A stretch of DNA of 64,000 nucleotides from Kribbella capetownensis. Its GTDB lineage: Bacteria; Actinomycetota; Actinomycetes; Propionibacteriales; Kribbellaceae. Location of the stretch: positions 1-64,000 of the forward strand of contig NZ_SJKD01000013.1 of the NCBI RefSeq assembly GCF_004331485.1, given 5' to 3'. Position numbers and translations under genes: made by a program. Under the pieces are notes generated by a model. That model was not told the DNA's origin and made no database searches. It saw nothing but the letters and a program-made list of their open reading frames with translations. Shown piece by piece: positions 7,540 to 15,675 of this stretch (within the stretch, counting starts at the first letter, position 1; each line of letters starts with the position of its first letter).

Positions 7540-8265
7540 ATGAGATCCAGAGGATCGGGCCGCTGGTTGCGGCGGTTGGTGGTGACGGTGATCGTGCTGG
7601 GCGTACTGGCGGTCGCGGTCGACCGGGCCGCGGAGTGGGCGGCCGAGAACCGGCTCGCCACGATGGCCGAGAACCAGGCGGCGAAGTACGACGTGGAGGC
7701 CACCGAAACCTCCGTCGAAGTGGGCGGCTTCGGGTTCCTTCCACAGCTGGCCAAGGAGAAGTTCTCCTCGGTCACGCTGACGATGAAGCAACCGACCTTC
7801 TCGAACGACGTCGCCGCTGAGGATCTCGTGGTGGAGATGTCCGGCGTGCACGTACCGCGGGCGCTGCTCCAGCAGAAGCCCGGTACGGCGGTCACCGTCG
7901 ACTCGACCGCCATGCGGGTGCACCTGTCGCCGGACGAGCTGACCAAGCTGGCCGCTAGCACCACCAGCATCAAAGCTCTGAGCTTCCGCATCGTCGACGG
8001 CAAACTGCACGCGCGGCTGACCGCCGGCGGCCTGAACGCGGAGGTGACCGTCACCCCGCAGGTTAAGGGTCGCCGGATCACGCTGGCCGTCGGCGACATG
8101 TCCGACTCCATCCCGTCGGTGGTGCGCAACGCGGTGAAATCGCAACTGGCCCGTGGATTGACTTTTCCACAGCTGCCGTTCGACGCAACCTTGAAGCAGG
8201 TGTCCGTCGAGGGTGACTCGTTGCTGCTGGTCGCCACGGTGGCGGATCTCAAGCTCACGTCCTGA
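7540..8265 (+). CDS. DUF2993 (LmeA-like) lipid-binding membrane-anchored protein
   Basis: 241 aa. After a basic N-terminus there is one hydrophobic segment (residues about 11-29) acting as signal-anchor, then an extracytoplasmic beta-rich domain with the DUF2993 pattern: LATMAENQAAKYDVEATETSVEVGGFGFLPQLAKEKF and the conserved FPQLPFDATLKQVSVEGDSLLL end. LmeA-type members bind phospholipids in the mycobacterial envelope; here the role is inferred as cell-envelope lipid binding. The ATG follows an AGGGCAGGA site. It stands alone between the epimerase and padR genes. Confidence 0.85.
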   Translation: MRSRGSGRWLRRLVVTVIVLGVLAVAVDRAAEWAAENRLATMAENQAAKYDVEATETSVEVGGFGFLPQLAKEKFSSVTLTMKQPTFSNDVAAEDLVVEMSGVHVPRALLQQKPGTAVTVDSTAMRVHLSPDELTKLAASTTSIKALSFRIVDGKLHARLTAGGLNAEVTVTPQVKGRRITLAVGDMSDSIPSVVRNAVKSQLARGLTFPQLPFDATLKQVSVEGDSLLLVATVADLKLTS

Positions 8266-8295
8266 GCCAAGTCCCGAGGCACAAGCCCCTTGGGT

Positions 8296-8330
8296 TGCGA
8301 TGTGTCGCGATATATCGTCGACGTATCGCA
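8296..8330 (+). promoter_or_regulatory. PadR-type operator/promoter region
   Basis: CGATATATCG (8308-8317) is a perfect 10-bp palindrome nested inside outer arms TGCGAT (8296-8301) and ATCGCA (8325-8330). AT-rich palindromes of this type precede many actinobacterial padR genes that autoregulate. It lies about 30 bp upstream of the PadR start. Confidence 0.55.
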
Positions 8331-8357
8331 TTCTCTCCTGAGGGACGGGTGGTCGGG

Positions 8358-9047
8358 ATGACCGGATCGACGTACGCCGCGGGCTGGCCGTGGCAGAAGC
8401 TCGCACAGCACTGCTCAGTCTTCGACGACATCAAGGACGAACTGCAGGCGGCCATGACCGGACGGCGCGGTCACCGCGGACACCACCAGCCGTTCTCCGG
8501 GCAGTGGGGGATGTTCGGCGGTGGCGGCCAGATGTTCGGCCCGCCGTGGGGTCCGCCGCCGCGCTGGCGTGGGCCGAAGGCTCGGCGTGGTGACGTGCGC
8601 GCCGCGATCCTCGCCGTACTGGCCGAGCAGCCGATGAACGGCTACCAGATCATCCAGGAGATCGCCGAGCGCAGCGGCGGGGTGTGGAAGCCCAGCCCGG
8701 GGTCGATCTACCCGACCCTGCAGCAACTCGAGGACGAGGGCCTGGTCACCGCCGACGCCGAGGTCGGCCGCCGTACCTTCACGCTGACCGACGAGGGACG
8801 CGCGTACGTCGCCGAGCACTCCGACGAGGTGTCCGCGCCGTGGGAGGCGATGAGCGCACCGAGTGACGACGACGAGAACGGGCTGAAGCCGCTGCTCGGC
8901 CAGGTGGCGACGGCGATGTGGCAGATCCTCGCGACCGGCACGCCGGAGCAGCAGGCGAAGACCAAGGACGCGCTGGCCGAACTGCGGCGGAAGCTGTACG
9001 GGATTCTCGCGGACGAGCGACCGGACGACGAGCAGGACCGGTCATGA
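8358..9047 (+). CDS. PadR family transcriptional regulator
   Basis: 229 aa. Residues 1-75 are a Gly/Arg/His-rich low-complexity leader (GQWGMFGGGGQMFGPPWG within it), followed by the PadR winged helix: RRGDVRAAILAVLAEQPMNGYQIIQEI ... PSPGSIYPTLQQLEDEGLV, then a C-terminal dimerisation helix. The long leader with GGGG and PPW runs is typical of actinobacterial PadR proteins paired with DUF1707 or DUF4097 membrane proteins. Its stop overlaps the start of the DUF1707 gene (ATGA, 9044-9047). The ATG at 8358 is the first codon with a reasonable upstream GGG-rich site; an internal start is possible. Confidence 0.88.
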   Translation: MTGSTYAAGWPWQKLAQHCSVFDDIKDELQAAMTGRRGHRGHHQPFSGQWGMFGGGGQMFGPPWGPPPRWRGPKARRGDVRAAILAVLAEQPMNGYQIIQEIAERSGGVWKPSPGSIYPTLQQLEDEGLVTADAEVGRRTFTLTDEGRAYVAEHSDEVSAPWEAMSAPSDDDENGLKPLLGQVATAMWQILATGTPEQQAKTKDALAELRRKLYGILADERPDDEQDRS

Positions 9048-9664
9048 GCTCGCCCCTGCCGGAGTGGCGCGACCCCGACTCGCGCGACACCGACCGGCGC
9101 GGCCGCAACCGTCGCCGCCACGATTGGCACAACCGTGACTGGCAGGACCGCGACTGGCACGGCCGCGACTGGCGTGGACCCGACTGGGGCGGGCCGGACT
9201 GGCGCTCGCTGGATCCCCGCGAGGACGATCGGCGCGAAGCCTCTGACCGTACGCCGGAGCGGCGCCGCGGCCCGGTCCGGATCGGTGACACCGAACGCGA
9301 CCAGGCCGTGGCCGTGCTCAGCGACCACTTCGTCGCGGGCCGCCTGACGCAGACCGAGTTCGAGGAGCGCAGCGAGCAGGCGACCCGAGCGCGGTACGCC
9401 GACGACCTCGAGCCACTGTTCGACGACCTCCCGGACCCGGCCGACCTCCAGGGCGCGCAGGGACCGTGGTCGCCACGGACCGCCAAGCGGCAGCGGCGCC
9501 AAGGTCCGCCGCCGTTCGTGATGCTCGCCCCGATCCTGATGATCGCCCTGGTGATCACCGCGATCACCTTGGCCGCACCGTGGCTGTTGTGGGGCATGTT
9601 CTGGATCGTCCTGATCAGCGGCGCGCACCGCCGCCGCTGGCAGTACCAGAACCGGCACCGCTGA
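9044..9664 (+). CDS. DUF1707 SHOCT-like domain membrane protein
   Basis: 206 aa. Three parts: an unusual N-terminal Asp/Arg/Trp-rich tract (residues about 25-55) with DW repeated seven times in motifs such as NRDWQDRDWHGRDWRG; a DUF1707 domain (IGDTERDQAVAVLSDHFVAGRLTQTEFEERSEQATRARYADDLEPLFDDLP); and a C-terminal pair of hydrophobic segments (about 163-196). DUF1707 is thought to mediate protein contacts in membrane regulators. It is translationally coupled to padR, so the pair probably forms a sensing/response unit. Confidence 0.85.
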   Translation: MSSPLPEWRDPDSRDTDRRGRNRRRHDWHNRDWQDRDWHGRDWRGPDWGGPDWRSLDPREDDRREASDRTPERRRGPVRIGDTERDQAVAVLSDHFVAGRLTQTEFEERSEQATRARYADDLEPLFDDLPDPADLQGAQGPWSPRTAKRQRRQGPPPFVMLAPILMIALVITAITLAAPWLLWGMFWIVLISGAHRRRWQYQNRHR

Positions 9665-9688
9665 TATAGTTGCCCCTGACAACCAATC

Positions 9689-10078
9689 TCACACGCGGCG
9701 GCCGCGCAGCCGCGGGATCTCCTGGGCGAACTCGACCACGAACCCGTCCGGATCCGCGACATGCGCGGTCCGGTGGCCCCACGGCCGATCGGCCGGCCCG
9801 CTGAGCACCTCGACTCCGCGGGCCGCGAGCCGATCGGCCCACGCGTCCACGTCGTCGACCATCACCACCACCTCGCCGGCCGCCCCCGGCGAGACCGTCC
9901 GCCCGGTCAACCACTCCGCGCGCCGCCGCTCGAACAACGCGAACCGCGTCCCCTCGGTGCCGAACTCCGCATACCCCGCATCGGTGAACTTGTACGGCAA
10001 CCCGATCACGTCCCGGTAGAACTCCACCGACGCCCCGAGATCCTCGACGTACAAAATGACATACCCGATCCGCTCCAC
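9689..10078 (-). CDS. VOC (glyoxalase/bleomycin resistance) family protein
   Basis: 129 aa, GTG start. Two beta-alpha-beta-beta-beta modules are visible: IGYVILYVEDLGASVEFYRDVIGLPYKF and VVVMVDDVDAWADRLAARGVEVLSGPADRPWGHRTAHVADPDGFVVEFAQ. The metal-site candidates HRTAHVADPDGFVVEF are retained. Members catalyse glutathione or thiol additions, ring cleavage, or bind antibiotics; the substrate here is unknown. It converges on the DUF1707 gene with a 24-bp gap. Confidence 0.88.
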   Translation of the reverse strand: MERIGYVILYVEDLGASVEFYRDVIGLPYKFTDAGYAEFGTEGTRFALFERRRAEWLTGRTVSPGAAGEVVVMVDDVDAWADRLAARGVEVLSGPADRPWGHRTAHVADPDGFVVEFAQEIPRLRGRRV

Positions 10079-10235
10079 AACCCCACGCTAGACGCGCTCC
10101 GGGTGGTTCCGGTGGCCGGGCCGATGCTGGTGTTGCTGCTGCTCAGCTGACGGTCGTCTTCGGCCTCGGCCAGCTCTTCGCAGAACTGTCGGCGGGTGCC
10201 CCTAGCCTCCTCTGCAGAAGTCGGGAGGAGGCTGG

Positions 10236-10601
10236 GTGTTCGAGGGTGCGTTGATTTTGGAGAGTCTGCGCGTTGGCGTGGAGATCGCGGACGTGCCGCT
10301 GGTGGTGCGGAGGATCAGTCGGTACGCCGTGGCGAGTGCGACACCGAGTCAGGCGCCGGTGTGGTCTGTGCTGGAGTTCGGCGTCGAGGACGAGCGGGCC
10401 GAACTACTGGCGGAGACGCTAGCTGAGACGTTGGATCAGCCGGGCTGGTACGCCGACTTCCATGACGCGCGAGAGGTGTTCGTCGTGTTCCCGGGCCGAG
10501 TGTTCCGCTACGAGCGCGGTGACACGGCGGCGCGCGCCGAGGCGCAGGAGTTTGGGCGGGGCTTGGGGATTCCGGAGGGGCAGTTGGATTGGACAGACTG
10601 A
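10236..10601 (+). CDS. hypothetical protein, 121 aa
   Basis: No named family recognised. The start is GTG, fixed by a very strong GGGAGGAGG site 7 bp upstream. The protein is acidic and soluble, with a central sequence WSVLEFGVEDERAELLAETLAETLDQPGWYADFHDAREVFVVFPGRVFRY that resembles a widespread small actinobacterial protein of unknown function. The gene is followed by a dihydrofolate-reductase-like gene after 73 bp. Confidence 0.8.
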   Translation: MFEGALILESLRVGVEIADVPLVVRRISRYAVASATPSQAPVWSVLEFGVEDERAELLAETLAETLDQPGWYADFHDAREVFVVFPGRVFRYERGDTAARAEAQEFGRGLGIPEGQLDWTD

Positions 10602-10674
10602 CCATGTCAAGGCGGTCGGGGCGGTTCCGACCTGGGGGTGCAGGCAGGACCGCACGCAGACTGAGGAGATTGTC

Positions 10675-11304
10675 ATGGCACGGGTTCGGGTCCACAACTT
10701 CACGATCACTCTCGACGGGATCGCGGCCGGTCCGCGTCAGCGGCTGGACGCGCCGTTCGGCGACGGCATGGACAAGGTGCACGACTGGATGGAGGTCGCG
10801 CAGGCAGACCAGGCCGCCGGCAAGAGCGGGCTCGGGGCGGACCGGATCGACGGGTACGCCGAAGGTGTCGGCGCCACGATCATGGGACGCAACATGTTCA
10901 GTCCGCAGCATGGTGCGTGGGAGGACGAGTCGTGGACGGGCTGGTGGGGCGACAACCCGCCGTACCACCACGACACCTTCGTCCTCACCCACCACCTGCG
11001 GCCGTCGATCCCGATGGAGGGCGGTACGACGTTCCACTTCACCGATGAGCCGATCGAGGCCGTGCTGGAGCGCGCGCTGAAGGCCGCCGGCGGCGGGGAC
11101 GTGGTCATCGCAGGTGGCGCCCACACAGTCCAGCAGTACCTGCGGGCCGGTCTGATCGACGAGCTCAACCTCGTCGTCGCGCCGATCCTGGCCGGCGCCG
11201 GCGAGCGCCTGTTCGACGGCGTGGACGACGCGCTGGGCGCGTTCCAGGTGACCGAGATGGTCAGTGACCCGAGTGCGACTTTCGTCCGGCTGGAGCGGCA
11301 GTGA
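10675..11304 (+). CDS. dihydrofolate reductase/RibD C-terminal family protein
   Basis: 209 aa. RibD-C/DHFR-like fold: VHNFTITLDGIAAG at the start, IMGRNMF, and IAGGAHTVQQYLRAGLIDELNLVVAPILAGAGERLF at the end, the typical nucleotide-binding and substrate-site blocks. These stand-alone proteins are NADPH-dependent reductases of unknown substrate, not the housekeeping FolA. The ATG has GAGGAG upstream. It is followed after 12 bp by phzF, probably in one transcript. Confidence 0.88.
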   Translation: MARVRVHNFTITLDGIAAGPRQRLDAPFGDGMDKVHDWMEVAQADQAAGKSGLGADRIDGYAEGVGATIMGRNMFSPQHGAWEDESWTGWWGDNPPYHHDTFVLTHHLRPSIPMEGGTTFHFTDEPIEAVLERALKAAGGGDVVIAGGAHTVQQYLRAGLIDELNLVVAPILAGAGERLFDGVDDALGAFQVTEMVSDPSATFVRLERQ

Positions 11305-11316
11305 TTGGATGACCGG

Positions 11317-12162
11317 ATGACAGTGCTGCGGTACACGGCGTTCACGTCCGACCCGGCCGGCGGGAACCCGGCCGGTGTGGTGCTCGACGCGAGCAGACTC
11401 ACGTACGCCGAGATGCAGGCGATCGCCGCTGACGTCGGGTACTCCGAGTCCGCCTTCCTGACCAGCGGGACCGGCGGCAGTGACGGGGTGATCCCGATCC
11501 GTTACTTCTCCCCCAGGGCTGAGGTGCCGTTCTGCGGGCACGCGACAGTCGCCACCGCGGTCGCGCTGGCCGAGCGAGTCGGTCCAGGCGAGCTCGTCTT
11601 CTCGACCCAGGCCGGACTCGTGCCGGTCGTCGTCGAGGAGTCACCGGACGGGCTGCGGGCCACGCTGACCAGCGTCGAGCCGCACGTCGAGGAGATCGAC
11701 GACATCAGCGACGTACTCGAGATCCTCGACTGGCATGAGGACGAGATCGATCCTGCTCTGTCGCCCGCGATCGGGTACGCCGGGGCGCGGCATCTCATCG
11801 TGAGTGCGTCGACCAGGCAACGACTTGCCGACCTGAACTACGACTTCGACCGGCTGCTCGCCTACATGCTGCAGCGGGATCTGACCACGCTGCAGTTGGT
11901 GTGGCGAGAATCCCCGACGGTGTTCCACGTACGGGATCCGTTCCCGGTCGGTGGCGTGGTCGAGGATCCGGCGACCGGGGCGGCGGCTGCGGCGTTCGGC
12001 GCCTATCTGCGCGAGCGCAGGCTGGTCGAACCGCCAGTCGTGCTGACACTGCACCAAGGTGACGATCTGGGCCGCCCGAGCCGCATCCAGGTCGAGCTGC
12101 GTGCCGACGACACCAGAGTCCGCGTGAGCGGAAGCGCCGTAGCGATTACGGGACTCGGGTGA
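11317..12162 (+). CDS. PhzF family isomerase/epimerase
   Basis: 281 aa. Family motifs: TSDPAGGNPAGVVL, GYSESAFL, IRYFSPRAEVPFCGHATVATA (catalytic Glu is in the SESAF region) and EDPATGAAAAAFGAYL. PhzF proteins have a diaminopimelate-epimerase-like fold and isomerise small amino- or hydroxy-acids; most bacterial copies have unknown substrate. An upstream TTG is possible, but the ATG giving MTVLRYTAF fits the family. The end overlaps the convergent lipoate-ligase gene by 17 bp. Confidence 0.9.
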   Translation: MTVLRYTAFTSDPAGGNPAGVVLDASRLTYAEMQAIAADVGYSESAFLTSGTGGSDGVIPIRYFSPRAEVPFCGHATVATAVALAERVGPGELVFSTQAGLVPVVVEESPDGLRATLTSVEPHVEEIDDISDVLEILDWHEDEIDPALSPAIGYAGARHLIVSASTRQRLADLNYDFDRLLAYMLQRDLTTLQLVWRESPTVFHVRDPFPVGGVVEDPATGAAAAAFGAYLRERRLVEPPVVLTLHQGDDLGRPSRIQVELRADDTRVRVSGSAVAITGLG

Positions 12163-13195
12163 GCCACTCCTCCGTGCCGAACTTGGTGGTGACGCGTTCT
12201 TCGGCGAGGTCCACCGTGGCCTTGTCGATGCTGCCTGGCTTGAGGCCGTAGCGGTTGCCGAAGGACGCGGCCATCCGGTCGATCACCTCCGCGCGATCGA
12301 GGCCGGTCTGGCTGCGCAGTGGATCGACCCGCTTGTTCACGCTCGTCGTTCCCTTGTCGGACAGCTTCTCGCGGCCGATCCGCAGTACCTCGAGCATCTT
12401 CCCGGCGTCCATGTCATAGGCCATCGTGACGTGGTGCAGGACGGCACCACCGGCGAACCGCTTCTGCGCGGCGCCGGCGATCTTGCCGGCCGGCGAGGTG
12501 ATGTCGTTGATCGGCTGGTACGTCGCTGCGATGCCGAGATCGTTCAGCGCGCCGATCACCCAGTCGTCGAGGAACGCGTACGACTCGATGAACGACAGCC
12601 CCGAGACGAGTGACTCGGGGACGTAGAGCGAGTACGTGATCGTGTTGCCTGGTTCAACGAACATGGCTCCGCCGCCGCTGATCCGCCGTACCACTGTCAC
12701 GTCGTGCTTGGCGGCGCCCTCCAGATCGACCTCGTTGCGCAGGGACTGGAAGCTGCCGATGATGACCGCGTTCGAGGCCCACTCCCAGACCCGCAACGTC
12801 GGCGGACGCTCACCTGAACCGACCTGCTCGGCCAGCACCTCGTCGAGTGCCATCTGCAGCGCGGGCTCCCGCGGTACGTCGTGCACGAACTCCCACTGGT
12901 GATCGCGCCACCCGGTCGCTCCGGTCAGCGCCCGCCGTACGGCGACGGCCACGGCCTCGGGCGAGAACCCGAGCATCTCGACCCCATCCCCCAGCACGGC
13001 ACGCACGCGGGCAGCCACCTGGGCCGCGGGCGTCGCAATTGCGAGACCGGCAAGCGCACCGTTGATCCGCTCCAGCGCATCATCGGGCTCGAGGAAGAAG
13101 TCCCCACTGATCTGCGCCCGCCTGATGTGATCATCGATCACATCCAGGTCGGCAACCACCAGCTTGCCGCCCGGAACCTTGTACTCACCATGCAT
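12146..13195 (-). CDS. lipoate-protein ligase family protein with N-terminal accessory domain
   Basis: 349 aa in two parts. Residues 1 to about 85 (MHGEYKVPGGKLVVADLDV...ISGDFFLEPDDAL) resemble the small accessory domain that in Escherichia coli LplA lies at the C-terminus; residues about 100-349 are the BPL/LplA catalytic domain with LRVWEWASNAVIIGSFQS, VVRRISGGGAMFVEPGNTITYS and the catalytic Lys region SPAGKIAGAAQKR. It should activate lipoate or octanoate with ATP and transfer it to carrier-protein lysines. The order of domains is reversed relative to LplA. It is 23 bp downstream of the DUF1905 gene, probably one transcript. Confidence 0.88.
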   Translation of the reverse strand: MHGEYKVPGGKLVVADLDVIDDHIRRAQISGDFFLEPDDALERINGALAGLAIATPAAQVAARVRAVLGDGVEMLGFSPEAVAVAVRRALTGATGWRDHQWEFVHDVPREPALQMALDEVLAEQVGSGERPPTLRVWEWASNAVIIGSFQSLRNEVDLEGAAKHDVTVVRRISGGGAMFVEPGNTITYSLYVPESLVSGLSFIESYAFLDDWVIGALNDLGIAATYQPINDITSPAGKIAGAAQKRFAGGAVLHHVTMAYDMDAGKMLEVLRIGREKLSDKGTTSVNKRVDPLRSQTGLDRAEVIDRMAASFGNRYGLKPGSIDKATVDLAEERVTTKFGTEEWLTRVP

Positions 13196-13218
13196 ATCCA
13201 GCGACAACCGGCGCCGGG

Positions 13219-13500
13219 CTACGGTTGTTCCCGCTGCAGGACGACCTCGACGTCGTCGCCGACCCCAGCATCCGCCGCCTTCAGCGCAGCCTTGCTGACC
13301 CCGACGCAGAATCCGCCGCCGGCGACCAGCATCGTGCTGCCGGCGAACTCCGCACCGTTCAGCGTCCCGGTCACCCGTCGCTGCTTGCGGCCGCCTAGTT
13401 GCGTCACGCAATCATCTGGTACGTCGACCACGGCCAGACCACCCGGTTTGTCAGGGTTCCAGCGGCGTACGGTCCCGGAGAATTCGACCGTCGTACCCAT
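13219..13500 (-). CDS. DUF1905 domain protein
   Basis: 93 aa. The sequence VEFSGTVRRWNP..GGLAVVDVPDD...RVTGTLNGAEFAGSTMLVAGGGFCVGVSKAALKAADAGVGDDVEVVL is the DUF1905 pattern, a small beta-barrel of unknown function often near hemerythrin or YdeI-like proteins. The start ATG has no obvious alternative. It precedes the lipoate-ligase gene on the same strand and faces the hemerythrin gene with 45 bp between starts. Confidence 0.85.
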   Translation of the reverse strand: MGTTVEFSGTVRRWNPDKPGGLAVVDVPDDCVTQLGGRKQRRVTGTLNGAEFAGSTMLVAGGGFCVGVSKAALKAADAGVGDDVEVVLQREQP

Positions 13501-13545
13501 CCGAACACCCCCACTTCAAGCGTCCTTCAGCCTACACTCCGAGCT

Positions 13546-14178
13546 ATGGCTGAGATGAGCATGAACAAAGCGATTCACGCGGCGTTCCGCCGGGATCTGC
13601 AGCGGTTCGTCGACGCGCTGGGGGCGTTTTCCGCGGGGGATCAGGCGCGGGCCGAGCAGCTCGCGACCGCATGGGCCAACTTCGACGAGCAGTTGGTCCG
13701 GCACCACGAAGGTGAGCACGACATCGCCTGGCCGGCCTTGGAATCGGTCGGAGTGAGCCGCGACGTGCTGACCCAGATGGATGCCGAACACGACACGATG
13801 GCAACCGCGCTGGCCAAGGCCCGCGACGCGATCGCGTCCCTTCGCCGTACTGCGAGCGCCGAGGATGCGGCGACCGCACTGGCCGCGATGCAGGAGCTGC
13901 AGCGGGTCACCGTGCTGCATCTGGATCACGAGGAGACCGAGATCGAGGGGGTGTACCTGGCGAACAAGGACACCGCCGAGATGAAGGCGATGGGCCGGCA
14001 GTTCTCCAAGGTCAGCCCGGCACAGGGGGGCACGTTCTTCGCCTGGGCCCTCGACGGCGCCGATCCCGAGGCGTCCGCCGCCATCACCGGAACCGTCCCC
14101 AAGCCCGTCCTCACCATCATCAGCGGCGTCTTCGGCCGCAACTACCGCAAGTCAGTCGCCCCGGTCTGGCGCAGCTGA
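13546..14178 (+). CDS. hemerythrin-like (HHE) domain protein
   Basis: 210 aa. The diiron ligands expected for a four-helix HHE cation-binding domain are visible: IHAAFRRDL (His near residue 9), LVRHHEGEHDIAWPAL (H-H-E), MDAEHDTM and TVLHLDHEETEIE. It should bind a nonheme diiron centre for oxygen or NO sensing or detoxification. A C-terminal extension (residues about 150-210) with FFAWALDGADPEASAAI and IISGVFGRNYRKSVAPVW is also present. An internal ATG three codons later is possible. Confidence 0.9.
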   Translation: MAEMSMNKAIHAAFRRDLQRFVDALGAFSAGDQARAEQLATAWANFDEQLVRHHEGEHDIAWPALESVGVSRDVLTQMDAEHDTMATALAKARDAIASLRRTASAEDAATALAAMQELQRVTVLHLDHEETEIEGVYLANKDTAEMKAMGRQFSKVSPAQGGTFFAWALDGADPEASAAITGTVPKPVLTIISGVFGRNYRKSVAPVWRS

Positions 14179-14193
14179 CCTCACCACGGCAGG

Positions 14194-14223
14194 ACAGCCG
14201 CGCGCTCGGACAGGCGCGGCTGT
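14194..14223. terminator. bidirectional hairpin between hemerythrin and adk
   Basis: ACAGCCGCGC (14194-14203) pairs perfectly with GCGCGGCTGT (14214-14223) over a 10-nt loop in the short gap between two convergent genes. There is no clear U-tract, as is common in actinobacteria. Confidence 0.55.
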
Positions 14224-14237
14224 TCAGGCGCGGCTGG

Positions 14238-14837
14238 TCAGGCGCCGGGGGTGGGGCGTTCGGCCGGGGTGAGGCGGTAGGCGACCTGGAGGACTCGTTC
14301 GCGGACCTCGGCGACCTCGCCATGGCCGTCGACCTCGTGCACGAGGCCACGGTCGCCGTACAGCTCGATCAGCGGGACGGTGTGGTCGGCGTACACCTTG
14401 AGGCGGCGCCGGATCACGTCCTCGGTGTCGTCGGAGCGGTGCTCGGTCTCGGCTCGCCGGAGCAGGCGGCGGACCAGGACCTCGTGATCGACGCGCAGCA
14501 CGACGACCGCGTCGAGGCGGCGTTCCTGCGCAGTGAGGAGCTCGTCGAGTACTGCGGCCTGTTCGAGGGTGCGGGGGTAGCCGTCCAGCAGGAAGCCCGA
14601 TCGGGCGTCGTCCTCGGTCAGCCGCTCGCGGACCATCGCGATCGTGACGTCGTCGGGGACGTACGCCCCGGAGTCGAGGTACTGCTGGGCTCTCCGGCCG
14701 AGGTCCGTCCCGGCGGCGACCTGGGCGCGGAAGATGTCGCCGGTCGAGATGGCCGGTATGGCGGCTTGCTCGGCGAGCTTGTCGGCGTGTGTGCCCTTGC
14801 CGGCACCCGGTGGACCCATCAGGACGACAGTCGTCAC
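14238..14837 (-). CDS. adk: adenylate kinase
   Basis: 199 aa, GTG start. P-loop GPPGAGKG at residues 8-15, NMP-binding ISTGDIFR, DGYPRTLEQA and a short-lid arrangement (RLLRRAETEHRSDDTEDVIRRRLKVY). It interconverts ATP+AMP and 2 ADP. It stands alone rather than in the usual secY-adk-map ribosomal cluster, and the motif FLLDGYPRT replaces the common FLLDGFPRT, so this may be a second adenylate kinase; that cannot be decided from this window. Confidence 0.9.
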   Translation of the reverse strand: MTTVVLMGPPGAGKGTHADKLAEQAAIPAISTGDIFRAQVAAGTDLGRRAQQYLDSGAYVPDDVTIAMVRERLTEDDARSGFLLDGYPRTLEQAAVLDELLTAQERRLDAVVVLRVDHEVLVRRLLRRAETEHRSDDTEDVIRRRLKVYADHTVPLIELYGDRGLVHEVDGHGEVAEVRERVLQVAYRLTPAERPTPGA

Positions 14838-14970
14838 AGCTCGCCCCTCCTGACTCTCGGTAAGTTCAATCAGGGTAGGCGAGCCGGACGCTTGGCGGTA
14901 CGTCGTACGTCACGTCTCGCTGAGCGAGACCGCAGCGTGACCGGCGCGAGAGCTGCGGCCGTGACCGGAG

Positions 14971-15162
14971 TCACTGCGTGGGCGGGACATAGGCCGGATC
15001 GTTTTGGAAGTCGACCCGGCCCCCGGGCCCGTCCACGGTCGCCCAGACGTCGTCGGAGCACGCGATCCGTCCATCGGTGATCTCCGCGTAGAACGCCGCC
15101 AGTTCGAGGGCGTTCGGGCAGTTGATCGCCGGCGAGCACAGGCGAATCCCGGCCATCGTCAC
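14971..15162 (-). pseudogene. truncated VOC family protein (N-terminal half only)
   Basis: 63 aa: MAGIRLCSPAINCPNALELAAFYAEITDGRI, then WATVDGPGGRVDFQNDPAYVPPTQ and a stop. This matches only the first beta-alpha-beta-beta-beta module of a VOC protein; family members continue for about 60 more residues. No continuation is apparent in the 130 bases downstream, which look non-coding. The GTG (15162) overlaps the stop of the YCII gene as GTGA, with an ATG two codons on. It is probably a decayed partner of the YCII gene, though a short folded remnant cannot be excluded. Confidence 0.6.
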
Positions 15163-15533
15163 ATCGCCGGACGCAACTCAACGGTGTCGCCGGGACCAGC
15201 GAAGCGGGATGCCAGTTCTTCGGCCCGTTCCCGGGAGGCGACGTCGAGCACGAAGAAGCCGGCGAGTTGCTCCTTGGCCTCGGCGTACGGCCCGTCCGTC
15301 GCCACCCGGCGGCCCTTGGAGCCGACGCGATAGATCGTCGACGTACTCGGAGCCGCCAGCGCCTCGGCCGTCACGAACTCCCCCGACGCCGAGATCTCCG
15401 CCAGCATGTCCTCGAACTCCTTGTGCATCGCCGCCCGCTCGTCCTCCGGAATCGCCCGCCCCACCTCGGTGAAGTCGATCGTCGGATGCCCCCACGGCTC
15501 CGGATTCGAATAGATCAAGACCAAGTACTTCAT
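15159..15533 (-). CDS. YCII-related (YciI-like) protein
   Basis: 124 aa beginning MKYLVLIYSNPEPWG. The YCII ferredoxin-like fold shows in the pattern GEFVTAEALAAPSTSTIYRV, TDGPYAEAKEQLAGFFVLDVASRERAEELASRF and VELRPAM. In actinobacteria these small proteins often sit beside ECF sigma factors or VOC proteins and are of unknown enzymatic role. The ATG is chosen from the MKYLVL family start; the preceding six codons are unlike it. The downstream VOC remnant is translationally coupled. Confidence 0.88.
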   Translation of the reverse strand: MKYLVLIYSNPEPWGHPTIDFTEVGRAIPEDERAAMHKEFEDMLAEISASGEFVTAEALAAPSTSTIYRVGSKGRRVATDGPYAEAKEQLAGFFVLDVASRERAEELASRFAGPGDTVELRPAM

Positions 15534-15675
15534 CACAACCTCCTCGCACACGACGCACCCTGCGCCGTCACCCCCAACGTCGGAACCCCAGAACAGCCCT
15601 CGACATTTGGTTGTGCATCCGAGTCTGGCCTAATCCGATTGCGCACCCGGTCAGGACACCGGCAGGGTGGCGGCC

